Shown here: positions 46,546 to 55,922 of the stretch, piece after piece
Layout: each line of letters starts with the position of its first letter
How positions within the stretch are numbered: the stretch's first letter is position 1
Assembly (NCBI GenBank): GCA_019448385.1
Contig: JAGTXO010000013.1
Coordinates: forward strand, 186,001 to 250,000
DNA from: Diacronema lutheri
Taxonomy: Eukaryota; Haptophyta; Pavlovophyceae; Pavlovales; Pavlovaceae
Length of the DNA: 64,000 bases
Direction of reading: 5' to 3'
Program-made: the position numbers and the translations under genes
Notes under the pieces: generated by a model
What the model was told of the DNA's origin: nothing
The model's input: only the letters and a program-made list of their open reading frames with translations
Databases searched by the model: none

Positions 46546-47985
46546 TCACAGCTCATCGGCGCGCGAGCGCCGACTCGCGCTCGCGGCGCCTGCGCCCGCC
46601 GTGGCTGCGGCGGCATCGGCCGCCTCGTCAGCGCGCGCCGAGGCTGCGCCTACCGCCGCCCATCGTGCCGCCAGCTCGCCGTCGTGGTCGTCGCTCGGGA
46701 CGACATGCACGCGCCATGCACCGCTCGCCCCCTTCGCCTCCCGGCCGAGGCGCACGATTTGCCCGTGGCAGCCCGCCGCCTTGCGCGGACAGATGAGCCC
46801 GCCGCGCCGCGACCTCGCCTCCGTCTCGCCGTCGCAGTAATTGTTGCCGGAACCGCGGAACCAGCGACCCAACGCTGAGTCGAGCGCGAGCAGCGCGCCG
46901 CCGCACGACACGCGCACGTCGTTGGCCGGCGTGTGCCCCACCGCGATGCGGCTGACGTTGAGCGCAGCCGCGACAGCCGCGACTTGCGCGCAGTCGCCGT
47001 GCAGCCCGCGGAACTCGACGAGCTCGTGCACGACGGTGCGCTCGGCGAGCAGCGCGCCCAACCGGCCATGCGCAGAACGCGCGCCGAGCTCGGCGTTGAG
47101 CGCGCGCAGCGCGGCCTGCGAGCCGAGCGGCGCGCCCGGGCCCGCAACGAGCGACGCGGCGATGCCGCCGTGCACGAAGAGCGTGCCGCCGAGCACGACC
47201 GTGAGGGGCCGCTGCTCGAGCCAAGTGCCCAGCTCGGAACCCGACGCAACGCCCGCGAGGTAGGCGGCCTGCCAGCGCGACAGCTCGCGAGCGGCGAGCG
47301 CGCGCGCGTCGCGGTCGGGGATCCAACGCAGGATGGACGCGTCCGCCCGCGGCTGATCCGCCTCACCGCCCTCGCCCGGGCCCTCGCCGGGGCCGCCGCC
47401 TCGACCCCTGTCGCCCCGGCCGTCGCCCTCCGGCGCGGGCGCGGCGAGGAGCGTGTCTCCATGCTTGCGCGCGGCGTACACGTCGGCGAGCGCGTCGAGC
47501 AGCGAGCGGAGCGCGGCCTTACCGTCAGCGCTCTCGCGCTCGGCGGGCGGAAGCCAGCTCGCGTACTGCCCGGGATGGGCCGCACCCCACGCGAGCTCCA
47601 GGTACCGATACGCGCCCGCGCCCGTCAGGCCGCTCTCCTTCTCCCTGTCGGCGAGGAGGTTGAGCTCGTGATTGCCCATGATGGCGTGCACGTGCCGCGC
47701 GAAGCGCCGCGTGAGCGCGCGCACAAATTCGAGCACGGCGCGCGCCTCCGGCCCTTTATCAATGTAGTCGCCTACGAAGACAAGGGCGGCAGTCGGGTCG
47801 GTCCATGTCCACCCGCTCGACGGGCCGTCAAGCTCGGCGATGAGGCCCGTGCGCGACACCCAGTAGCGCGCGCACGCCGCGTCGCCGTGCAGATCGCCGA
47901 TCGCCCACACGGTCGACCACTCCTCGTCGGCACGTCCGACCGTCACGAGGAGAGCGAGCGCGAGCGCAAGCCGCCGCCGCGCCAT
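46546..47985 (-). CDS. Shewanella-like PPP-family phosphatase with signal peptide
   Basis: From ATG 47985 the protein has 479 residues. It begins MARRRLALALALLVTVGRA, a signal peptide. PPP-phosphatase metal motifs follow: GDLHGD (30-35), GDYIDKG, GNHELN, then LFVHGG and GHTP. The spacing and the lack of PP1/PP2A C-terminal features fit Shewanella-like phosphatases (SLP), which are found in plants, algae and apicomplexans. A Gly-rich insert separates the motifs at ~190-230. The C-terminus is ADEL, a weak KDEL-like tail, so residence in the secretory system or ER is inferred. The start is chosen because the longer frame would overlap the divergent dehydrogenase. Only 19 bp separate the two start codons. 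Confidence 0.85.
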   Translation of the reverse strand: MARRRLALALALLVTVGRADEEWSTVWAIGDLHGDAACARYWVSRTGLIAELDGPSSGWTWTDPTAALVFVGDYIDKGPEARAVLEFVRALTRRFARHVHAIMGNHELNLLADREKESGLTGAGAYRYLELAWGAAHPGQYASWLPPAERESADGKAALRSLLDALADVYAARKHGDTLLAAPAPEGDGRGDRGRGGGPGEGPGEGGEADQPRADASILRWIPDRDARALAARELSRWQAAYLAGVASGSELGTWLEQRPLTVVLGGTLFVHGGIAASLVAGPGAPLGSQAALRALNAELGARSAHGRLGALLAERTVVHELVEFRGLHGDCAQVAAVAAALNVSRIAVGHTPANDVRVSCGGALLALDSALGRWFRGSGNNYCDGETEARSRRGGLICPRKAAGCHGQIVRLGREAKGASGAWRVHVVPSDDHDGELAARWAAVGAASARADEAADAAAATAGAGAASASRRSRADEL

Positions 47986-48004
47986 CGTGCGCAGACTCCT
48001 CACG

Positions 48005-48982
48005 ATGGCCCGAGCTCGCGCGTGGGCGCGCGTCGCGCTCATGCTTCTGCCTCTGCCTGCGCTCGTGCTGCACATCCCGCTCTGGATCGAGCAGCTCTCG
48101 TCGATCGAGTACCCGATCCATCCGCGCGGCATTGTGGTCATCACGGGCGCGTCGAGCGGCATCGGCAGGCACGCGGCGCTCGCGCTCGACTTGGGCGGGA
48201 TGACTGTGTTTGCGGCCGTGCGCTCGCACGAGGCGGCCGCGGCGCTGCTGGCAGAGCGGCCGTCGGTCCGCGCGCTCGTTTGGGACGTGACCTCTCAAGA
48301 ACACACCGAAGCGGCTGTGGACGCGGTGCGCGCCGCCATGTCGGCCGAAGGCCTGCCGCTCGTCGGCCTCGTCAACAATGCGGGTGTCTCCCACCGGCTG
48401 CCGCTCGAGCTGGACACGGACGAGGCGATGCGCGCGTTGTACGAGGTGAACGTGTTTGGCGCCGTGCGTGCCACCCGCGCATTCCTCCCGCTGCTCCGCG
48501 AGTCGCGCGGCCGCGTCGTCTTCGTTTCGTCGCTCGCCGCGCTCCTGCCGCACCCGGGCGCGGCGGCCTACTCGGGCTCCAAGGCGGCGATCGAGCTGAC
48601 GGCCGACGTGCTCCGGCTCGAGCTTGAGCCGTGGCGCGTCAGCGTTTCGGTCGTCGAGCCCGGCTACGTCCGGACAGGCATCGCCGCCAAGCAAGTTGGC
48701 GCGGCCGCGCGCGCGCGAACGCATCCGTTCGCCGAGCTATATAGCGATTTCGTCGGCTCGCAGGACGCACGGCGGCTCCAGATGGAGGGCAAGGCGGACT
48801 CGCCGTTGGTCACATCGTCGGCAATTGCGCACGCTCTTGCAGCGCCGCGCCCGCGCACGCGCTACGTCGTTGCGAACGTGAACGGTGTGCCAGCATGGGC
48901 GTACGGCTGGCTTGCATGGCTGCTGCCCGACCGGCTGCAGGACCGCGTGGTGCTGCGGGCGTGGCGGCAGCCGGTCGTGTGA
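48005..48982 (+). CDS. short-chain dehydrogenase/reductase, membrane-anchored
   Basis: From ATG 48005 the protein has 325 residues. An N-terminal hydrophobic anchor (ARVALMLLPLPALVLHIPLW) precedes a Rossmann fold with the NAD(P) motif TGASSGIGRHAAL, LVNNAGVSHRLP, the catalytic Ser region VVFVSSLAAL, and YSGSK, i.e. the Tyr-x3-Lys pair. VEPGYVRTGI follows. This is a classical SDR; the overall pattern is nearest to retinol/11-beta- or 17-beta-hydroxysteroid dehydrogenase-like enzymes, but the substrate cannot be read from sequence. The cofactor may be NADP(H). It shares a very compact divergent promoter with the phosphatase gene. Confidence 0.9.
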   Translation: MARARAWARVALMLLPLPALVLHIPLWIEQLSSIEYPIHPRGIVVITGASSGIGRHAALALDLGGMTVFAAVRSHEAAAALLAERPSVRALVWDVTSQEHTEAAVDAVRAAMSAEGLPLVGLVNNAGVSHRLPLELDTDEAMRALYEVNVFGAVRATRAFLPLLRESRGRVVFVSSLAALLPHPGAAAYSGSKAAIELTADVLRLELEPWRVSVSVVEPGYVRTGIAAKQVGAAARARTHPFAELYSDFVGSQDARRLQMEGKADSPLVTSSAIAHALAAPRPRTRYVVANVNGVPAWAYGWLAWLLPDRLQDRVVLRAWRQPVV

Positions 48983-49130
48983 GAAAAATGTACACGTACG
49001 CCATTCAGCCATACGATCGGAGCGCGAGCACGTCGAGCAGATCAGCCAGCCCCGTCCGCCGGCGGCTTCTTGAGGAGCTCGACGAAAGCCCATAGGCTTC
49101 AGGCCTCAGGGCTGGCGATGTGCATATGGT

Positions 49131-49397
49131 TCAGCCCGTGGTCGGGTCGCCGAGCACGCCGGCAGACAACGCGGGGTTTCTGCGCATCTCCGGCACGGCA
49201 GAGGGAAGGCCTTGCACGTAAGCGCCGGCGAGGAGGCAAAGCGTCAAGCCGACGAGCGCGAGCTTGGTGCGCAAGGTGGATTGCTCGGTGAATCGCTCGG
49301 GGGGAACGATCGGCGCAATATCGTCCTCCGACCGAAGGATGGGGATCGCGATGTGCCCAAGGGTGAGGCGCCTCCGCTCCGCGAGCGGCACGCTCAT
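49131..49397 (-). CDS. small single-pass membrane protein
   Basis: An 88-residue frame from ATG 49397. The N-terminal ~45 residues are soluble (MSVPLAERRRLTLGHIAIPI), then LALVGLTLCLLAGAYVQGLP forms one membrane helix, followed by a short tail. No family was recognised. It is head-to-head with the next gene (68 bp between starts), and its composition differs from antisense shadows, which supports it as real. A tail-anchored or organellar subunit-like protein is conceivable. Confidence 0.55.
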   Translation of the reverse strand: MSVPLAERRRLTLGHIAIPILRSEDDIAPIVPPERFTEQSTLRTKLALVGLTLCLLAGAYVQGLPSAVPEMRRNPALSAGVLGDPTTG

Positions 49398-49465
49398 GCG
49401 TCCTCCACTCCTGGGTCCTGGGAGCGTAACTGCACAAACGTCGGTTTCGCCAATCTGGGGCGACG

Positions 49466-50434
49466 ATGGCGGAGGTCGGTCCGGCCGCGCTCTTCACCCT
49501 CTCCGAGGAGATTGGGCTCGAGCTGGCGCGGCTGCGGCGCGAGTACGAGGTGCGCGAGCAGTTTCCTGGTCGTCTGCCGGCCGAGACCGCGCACACGGCC
49601 GGCGTCTTTGGCTCGCGCTGGTCGGACGCGGAGCTCAAGGCGGTTCACGACGCCGAGGCGCGCAGGTTTGACCAGCTCGAGCTCACGCGCCTGCTCGCGG
49701 AGCCGCGCGGGAGCGACGGCGCGATGGCGCGGCGCGTCGCGCTTCGAAACCCTCGGCACGCGCTCGGCGCGGCGAGCTCGGGCCGCGGGCTGCACGAGGC
49801 GCTTGTCGGCCTGTCGGCTGTTCGCAGGAGGGATGCGCACGCGCAGAACGCCCACGACGTCAGGGGGCTGCTGCCTCGCGATGAACCGTCGCTCGAGGCG
49901 TCCGTGACGGGCCGAGCCCGCTCGCGCCTCCACGGCCCGAGCAGTATCGCCTCTGCGCGCTCGCATTCGCTCGGTGGCCGGCCGTCCACCGGCGCACGCG
50001 CGCGCGCGCCGCGCCGGACGATGCGCGCGCCCGCGTCGCCGCCCGGCTCGTCGCGCGTGGTGCTGCAGTCCGCGACGCGGCTTCTGCTCGGCGAGGGACA
50101 GCTCTCCTCCGTATCCATCCCCTCCAAGCTCCACATGGGCTCGACCGGCCCAGCGTCGATCGACTACCTCGAAGAAGAGCGCCGTGTGCACACGTCGCCC
50201 CCCAAATCGCACGGTGCCATCGCCCGGCGCTCGGGCGGCTTCGACCGGCTCGAGACCAACTTTGACGTGCTGCCGGCGCACAAGTGCGCGCGCCGCGGAT
50301 CCACGCGCTCGCCGCCGCTCCGCCTCACGGCCTCAAGGCGAAGCGCGCTGTGACGTGCACGCCCCCCCCCCCTCCCCCCCCCTGTCCCCCTGCCCCCTTT
50401 GGCCTCGGGTCAGCAGCGCGCCATCCCGTGCACC

Positions 50435-50467
<33 letters not shown>

Positions 50468-52718
50468 TTCCCCTTGGCCCTCGGGCCAGGGCGCACGCGC
50501 TCGCGCGGCCCGCGCGCGCGCGCGCCGCGGTCGGGCTCACCGTCCGCGCCTCGCGTTCCGCCTTGTGCGCCGCTCGGCAGGTATTGGGCGCAAGAGCAGC
50601 AGGAGCACTGGCGCGCCGTCAACGCGCAGACCGCCGCCACCTCCGGGCCACAGCCACGCCAACCGGCCGGCGGCGCAAAGCCTGCTTGGTTGCGGCTCGC
50701 AGACTCGAAGGCGCCCAAGCAGCTGCTCGCGCAGATTGAGGGCACGGGCGGCTTCTTGCCGGCGCTGCGCGCGCTCGAGCTGGGCGCGAAAGCCAAGGCA
50801 GACGCCTGTACGCCGCGCCGCGAGACGCCGCGCGCGCGCGTGCGCCGCCGTGCGCCCGCCACACGCCGCGCCGCCGACGTTGGTCGGCAGCCACATCGCG
50901 TCATCGGCGCTGCGCGTCTTTGGCGCTGCGCTCCTCCCCCCCCCCCCCCCCCCCTTGGGGGGTTTCACCGCGGGCTGGTGAAACCCTTAGGGGGGGGAGG
51001 GCTGATGTCGTTACGCGGCCGCACGGGGGCTGCAACGCCCATTTCTGGTCGCTCGCGCCGCCGCTTTTTGACCCTCGTCCCCTTCCCCCATCCATCTTCG
51101 CTGGACGCGCTCCCCGCCCGCGCGTGCGTCGCTGCTGTGCGCAGACCCGCACATCAGCGCCGTCTCAGTTCCACCGCGCGTCGCACCACAAAGCAGCGCA
51201 GAGGCTGTGCGCGGATGCGGTCCGCCGTCCGGGCTGCTCGCGCCGCGCACGGCTGGCGGCGAGACGGTCGCCTCGGTGGCTCAGGCAGCCAACGCTCCGC
51301 AGCGCGTCGCGCCCCCTTCCGCACACGCCGCGGGTGGCGCGTCGCCAGTGCCGCCGAGCGCCGGCGACGGCGACGCAGCTGGCAGCACCGACGCAGATGC
51401 CACATCGTGTACTGCGAGTCCCTTGCTTCCGCCCGCGCACGATGGCGCCGCCGCGACAACTGCAGAGCGCGCGCTCTTGCACGACGCTCCGTGCACGAAC
51501 GGTGCCATCGTGGACGAGCGCCAGGCGCGGCTGGAACCGAGCGCATACGACGCGGCCTCGTGGGCGTCGGCCGCTAGCTCAGCTACGGCGCATGCCGCGC
51601 CGGGCCGGGAGGCGCACGAGGCTGGCGCGGCGCAGCACGGCGCGGGCGGCGCGCAGCCGGCGCCGGTGGGCGGGCAGCTCCTCAGTCAGAGCCGGCTCTT
51701 CAGTCAGAGCCTTGCGCCCGCGCCCGCACGCGTGGCGGGTGCTGCGCGCGCCGACGTCAATGCGGCTACCTCGGCCTCGAGCGCGCAGCCGCCCGCGTCG
51801 CACAGCACCGTGGCGAGCGCGCTGCACGCGCGTGCGCCAGGCGGCGCCGAGCGCAGCGCGCGCGGGGGCGGGGCCAAGTCGGCCGCCGCGCTCGGCAGCG
51901 GCGTGCGAGCATTGATGAGCGCCTTGCCTGCAGCTCAGTGGCTCGGCGGCGCGCCGCACAAGGGCGGGGCCGAAGCGCCGGCACGCGCGTGCGCTGCCGG
52001 CATCTCGCGCGCGCTCTCCGCTGCCTCGATGCTCCCGCGCACGCACGCCGGCTGCGGCGCGCACGCCAGCGGCGCCGCGCGTTGCGCGCCGCTCGGCGAT
52101 GCGCCCGCGCACGTGCTCGCCGCAGCCAGCGGCGAGCACAGCGGCGCGGCGCGGGCGGACACCGTCAAGCTCGCAGCGGGCCGCGCGATCGCGCCGACGA
52201 GGGCCGCTGCAGCGGCTGCACGCGGCGTGAGCTCAATCTCATCGAGCGGCAGGCCGCTGGACGGTGGATGCCTCATGTGCTTGGCCGCGCCGGCGGCGCG
52301 AGCCGGCGCGTGCGCGAGTGCGACGGTCGGCGCAGCGTGCGCGCGGCGCGTCTCGGCATCCGACGAGGCGCTGGAGCAGATGCGCGCAGAGCAGCGCGCG
52401 GCCAACTCCGAGCGCTGGCAGAGCCGCGGCTTGCTGCAGCTGCAACCGGACGAGGGCACGGTCGGCGTGGCGCGCTCGGCGCGCCCAGCGGTGCTGCACG
52501 CGCGCAGTGGCTGCCACGTGCACTGCGGCGGCGCGGCTCTCGCTGAGCAGAGCGCGCCACCAGCCTTCATGCGCCAAGCTCCTTCGCCGAATGCGGCAGG
52601 CGTGGCGCAGCCACCACCAAGCCCTGCGGTGTCGAGCGTGCGTGGCGCACAACTGAGCGGCTGGAATCATGAGCAACGTGGCGAAGGCGGTGCGGATGGA
52701 CTCGCATGCTCAGAGTGA
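49466..52718 (+). CDS. hypothetical three-exon protein, Ala/Ser-rich C-terminal half
   Basis: Exons 49466-50283, 50581-50807 and 51145-52718 join in frame to ~872 residues. Splice sites are AA|GTGCGC...GGCAG and CT|GTACGC...GCGCAG. Residues 1-120 are mixed helical (SEEIGLELARLRREYEVREQ, SDAELKAVHDAEARRFDQLE). Exon 2 continues YWAQEQQEHWRAVNAQ and APKQLLAQIEGTGGFLPALR. Exon 3 is 524 residues of Ala/Ser/Gly-rich low complexity without a recognised domain. No membrane segment or signal was seen. Function is unknown. The gene ends 30 bp from the convergent HEI10-like gene. The last exon could be overpredicted, but its frame is open for 1.57 kb and joins cleanly. Confidence 0.55.
50436..50467 (+). 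repeat. poly-C run in intron
   Basis: 32 consecutive cytosines in intron 1 (50284-50580) of the preceding gene. It is the pyrimidine-rich half of the intron and may serve as an extended polypyrimidine tract. Confidence 0.9.
50948..50996 (+). repeat. long intronic hairpin
   Basis: GGGTTTCACC (50960-50969) and GGTGAAACCC (50977-50986) form a perfect 10-bp stem around a 7-base loop. An outer layer pairs the preceding C-run with the following G-run (AGGGGGGG at 50989-50996). It sits in intron 2 (50808-51144). Confidence 0.85.
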
Positions 52719-52748
52719 CGCGTTCAGCTGCTGCCACGTCTGCGCACT

Positions 52749-54490
52749 TCAAAAGCGCACGCGCGCGCCTGCACCACCGCCGGCAAGGAAGGAACTCAGC
52801 GGGTCCGCGTGGCTGCGAGCCCGCGCGGACGGCCCGGGCAGCAGCGGGGAGTCGCACGCGCCCCTCGACGCGCCACCTGCACCTCCGCCCCGCGCGCCAC
52901 CGGCGCCGCTGCTTGCGCGCATCGCTTGCTGCGCTTGCTGCTGCAACTGCGCCTGCTGCTGCGCCTGCCGGCGCATGTCGGCAGGAATCGGGGTGGTCGA
53001 GTTTGGGTTGAGCAACCCATGCTGCTGCTGGCTCGCATCGACGCCGCGCAGGCTTCGGTCGCCGAAAAAGCCCGCGCGTGGCGGGAGCTGGTAGCTCGCG
53101 GCCGCGCCGGCCGGCGAATCAGCGCCCCAGCCTAGCCGTGGCGACGCGTCGCAGCCCGGCTGGAGGCGCTTGTTGACACGAGGCGACTGCCCCAGGCCGA
53201 GCTGTGCGGCACGCTGTTCGTGCTGCGCCGTGGGCGAGCAGGCGCTGAGCCCACCGGCCTCGACCGCGACGGGCCGCGGCTTGAAGAGGCCCGACGTCGC
53301 GCCTTGCTGCCGCTTGAGCAGGTCAAACGCGTCGTCGCCGTTGCCGACGCTGCCGACGCCGCCGTTTACACGGCCGTACCCGCGTGCGCCGGCAAAGTCA
53401 ACTATCGGGCTGCTGGCGGCGTCGAGGTACTGCTGCTGCTGCGCCTGGCTCAGCAGAGGCGCGCGCAGCCGCTCTGCAAGGCGCGCGTTCACCTGCGCGA
53501 GCTTGTCCTCGGCCTCCTGCTTGCCCTCGTGGAGCTCGCGCGCGAGCCGCTCCATGCGCTCGAGCTCGACCGAGAGCCGCTCGACCTCGGGCCGCACCGC
53601 GTTGAGCTCTGCTCGCGCACTCGCGCAGGCGCGCACATCGCTCCGCGCGAGCGACAAAGGGTCAGACCGGCGGAGGGAGTGGGGGGAGAGGAGGAGAACG
53701 GGGATGCGGCAGCACGGACGCGTCCACCAAGGAACTGACCACGGACGAATGAAATCGTCTGCAGCTCGCAGGGGCCGCGCCGGGGAGTGGCCAAAGGCAA
53801 TCTGAGAGCGTTTGCGGGTGCAAGCGCACACCGTCCGCGACCGTCTTGGTGTACATGCGGTGTTTGTTCTCCGACTTCTCGGCGCGCGCGCGCTTGCGCG
53901 CCTCGATGACCGTCTCGAGCTGCTTTTGCTTGACGTGGAACTGGACCGCGTACGCCGAGAGCTGAAAAGCTTCCTCGGGTCGAAGCCGCTTGGCAAATTC
54001 GCGCATCTCGTCGTCGGACTTGAAGAAGGCCGGATCTTGCTCCGTCAGGTCCCTGCGCGCCGCGTGACGCATCGCATGACAGTGCGACCAACGCACGAGC
54101 GCGTGGCAGCGACCAACGGGCGTGAGCGACGCGCTCGCCCCTCGCGGAGGTGAGGATGAGGATGCTCGGCAGCGTGCCGCAGCCCGTCCGCCCTCTAGAC
54201 GAGAGCGTGGCACGGCGCGCGGCGCTAGACTGTGGTCCTTCGACTCCGCTTCCCAGCCCGCGCGCGCACTTGATGCCGAGGCCCTTCTTGCACGCTGGGC
54301 AGCGATGCGGCAGGCCGTTGTCCTCGCATGCATGCACCCGGCAGAGCAGGTGGTCGCACTGCGTCCGGAGGAACGGAATGGTGAGCTCGTTGAAGCAGAT
54401 TGAGCACTTGAGCGCCTCGGAGCACCAGCCATGGTCGGCGAGGCCCACCTTGCCGCCACCTCGCGTCTCGCCGGTGACTCGCCACTCCAT
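52749..54490 (-). CDS. HEI10: HEI10/CCNB1IP1-like meiotic RING protein
   Basis: Three exons (54490-54270, 54052-53832, 53608-52749) form 433 residues in one frame. The N-terminal RING-like finger is CSICFNELTIPFLRTQCDHLLCRVHACE ending CPACKKGLG (start MEWRVTGE at 54490). It is followed by DLTEQDPAF, then a helix pair (RPEEAFQLSAYAVQFHVKQK) and a coiled coil (RPEVERLSVELERMERLARE). A Ser/Gly/Gln-rich tail carries GFFGDRS. RING plus coiled coil plus low-complexity tail in this order is the HEI10/Zip3 family, which marks and stabilises meiotic crossover sites as a SUMO/ubiquitin E3. This implies sexual recombination in the organism. The gene is convergent with the hypothetical gene, 30 bp apart. 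Confidence 0.8.
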
Positions 54491-54704
54491 GCTGCGGCAG
54501 AGCAAGGGCTGCGGGGTGTTCGCTCCCGCTCTTTCTAACTATACTCTGGCAGCCGTTGCTCTGCGCTGCAGAAGAGACCTGTCACCAAGGCGGGGACGCG
54601 GTGCAAGCACCAACCTGGCGCTTCCCAGCCCGCACGCGCACTTCATGCGGAGGTGGCGGCGAAAGGGATGGCTAGGCTCCCGCCCGTCACGTGGGACCGC
54701 GCCG

Positions 54705-55603
54705 TCAGCCCGGCGTGGCGTCGGCACCGCCCGCCGCGTCGGCGCCGCCCGCATCGCTCGCGCCGCCAGCTCCTCGGCCACCGTCGCTGTCCGCCGCCTC
54801 AAAGTCGCCGTACTCGTCCGAGGCGAGCTTGGCGAGCGCGGGCGGGAGCGCGCCAGCCGGAGCGCCGCTCGCGCTCGACGCCGGCGCCGGCGCCGCGCCC
54901 ACTTGGGGCGGCGAAGCGAGCGGCGGCGGCGGCGGCGGCGCGAGTGCACGGAGCGCGTCGGCCGGCGCGAGCTCGCCCGACGGCCGGCGGTGGATCGTGC
55001 GGTTGCGCGTCTTCTCACCGATGTGGATGTTGAGCATTTGGCCCTCCTTGAGCTTGAGGTCAAGTTGCGGCCCCGCCGATGCGTCGTTCGCAATCTGCTC
55101 CGAGATTTCGGCAGCCTCGCGCTCGCGCCGGACGCCTTTCCAGTGGTCGGCGAGCGTCGCGCTAAAGTCATAGGCATCAGGCCGCTCGCGGAAGCCCATG
55201 CCAATGTACTGGTGGTGGCCCTTGCCATCCTCGATGCGGAGCACGTAATACCGCGAGCTGTCCGTGACCGTTTCGACCGACGTCGGCCCCGTCCCGGGCT
55301 CGCGCACGGGGCACGCGGCAAAGAGGAGGCCCGTCTCTGAGTCCTCGAGGTATATGGTGAGCTCGTTGCCCTTTGCGGCCATGCGCAGCCGGCCCGACCA
55401 GAGCCACTTGTTCACGTCCCAGTCGTTCGCGCGGTGCCCCGACTCGTTCTTGAGCGGCGGGATTTTGTACACGAAGCATTCCTGCGCGGCGCATGGCGAA
55501 AGGCGGCGCCGCCGCGCATTGGCACGCGTCAGGCCGCGAGCGCCCGAGGCGCACGGGTGCGGAGCGAGCTGACCTTGAATGTATGCAACGTGTGCTCCGA
55601 CAT
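54705..55603 (-). CDS. NECAP1: NECAP-like endocytosis adaptor protein
   Basis: Exon 1 (55603-55574) codes only MSEHTLHTFK; exon 2 (55481-54705) the rest; 268 residues, matching NECAP (~275). The PH-like NECAP domain is unmistakable: VYKIPPLKNESGHRANDW, WSGRLRMAAKGNELTIYLED, LFAACPVREPG, VETVTDSSRYYVLRIEDGKG, QYIGMGFRERPDAYDF, and LDLKLKEGQMLNIHIG. The C-terminal ~90 residues are Ala/Pro-rich with a DEYGDFEA segment that may be an adaptor-ear-binding motif. NECAP binds AP-2 and clathrin machinery at coated pits. The start at MSEHTLHTFK is supported by a GT donor (AAG|GTCAGC) and by homology of the next residues to the family. Confidence 0.94.
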
Positions 55604-55922
55604 CGAGAGAATGATGGCGGAAGGAGCTGAGTTGAAACCCGGCGGAAGGAGCTGAGTCACACCCACGCGAGGTCAGTCGAGATGTCACACGAGAGCGCAG
55701 TCGAAGGGGGCGCGCTGCACGCGCACGTGGCTCGCACGCTCGGCGGCGAGCCTGCGTCGCGCGGCGCCCGGAGCGTGCTGTCGGTGACCCTCCGACAGTC
55801 CACACCCCCGTTCGGAACACTGTTTGCCTCCACGCCCGTTGCGAGAAGGTCGTAAGACTGACTTAAAAGGCGCACTGCGAAGACGAACTCTGTCGGTCGG
55901 AGCGGCGGCCGAGCGGACACGC

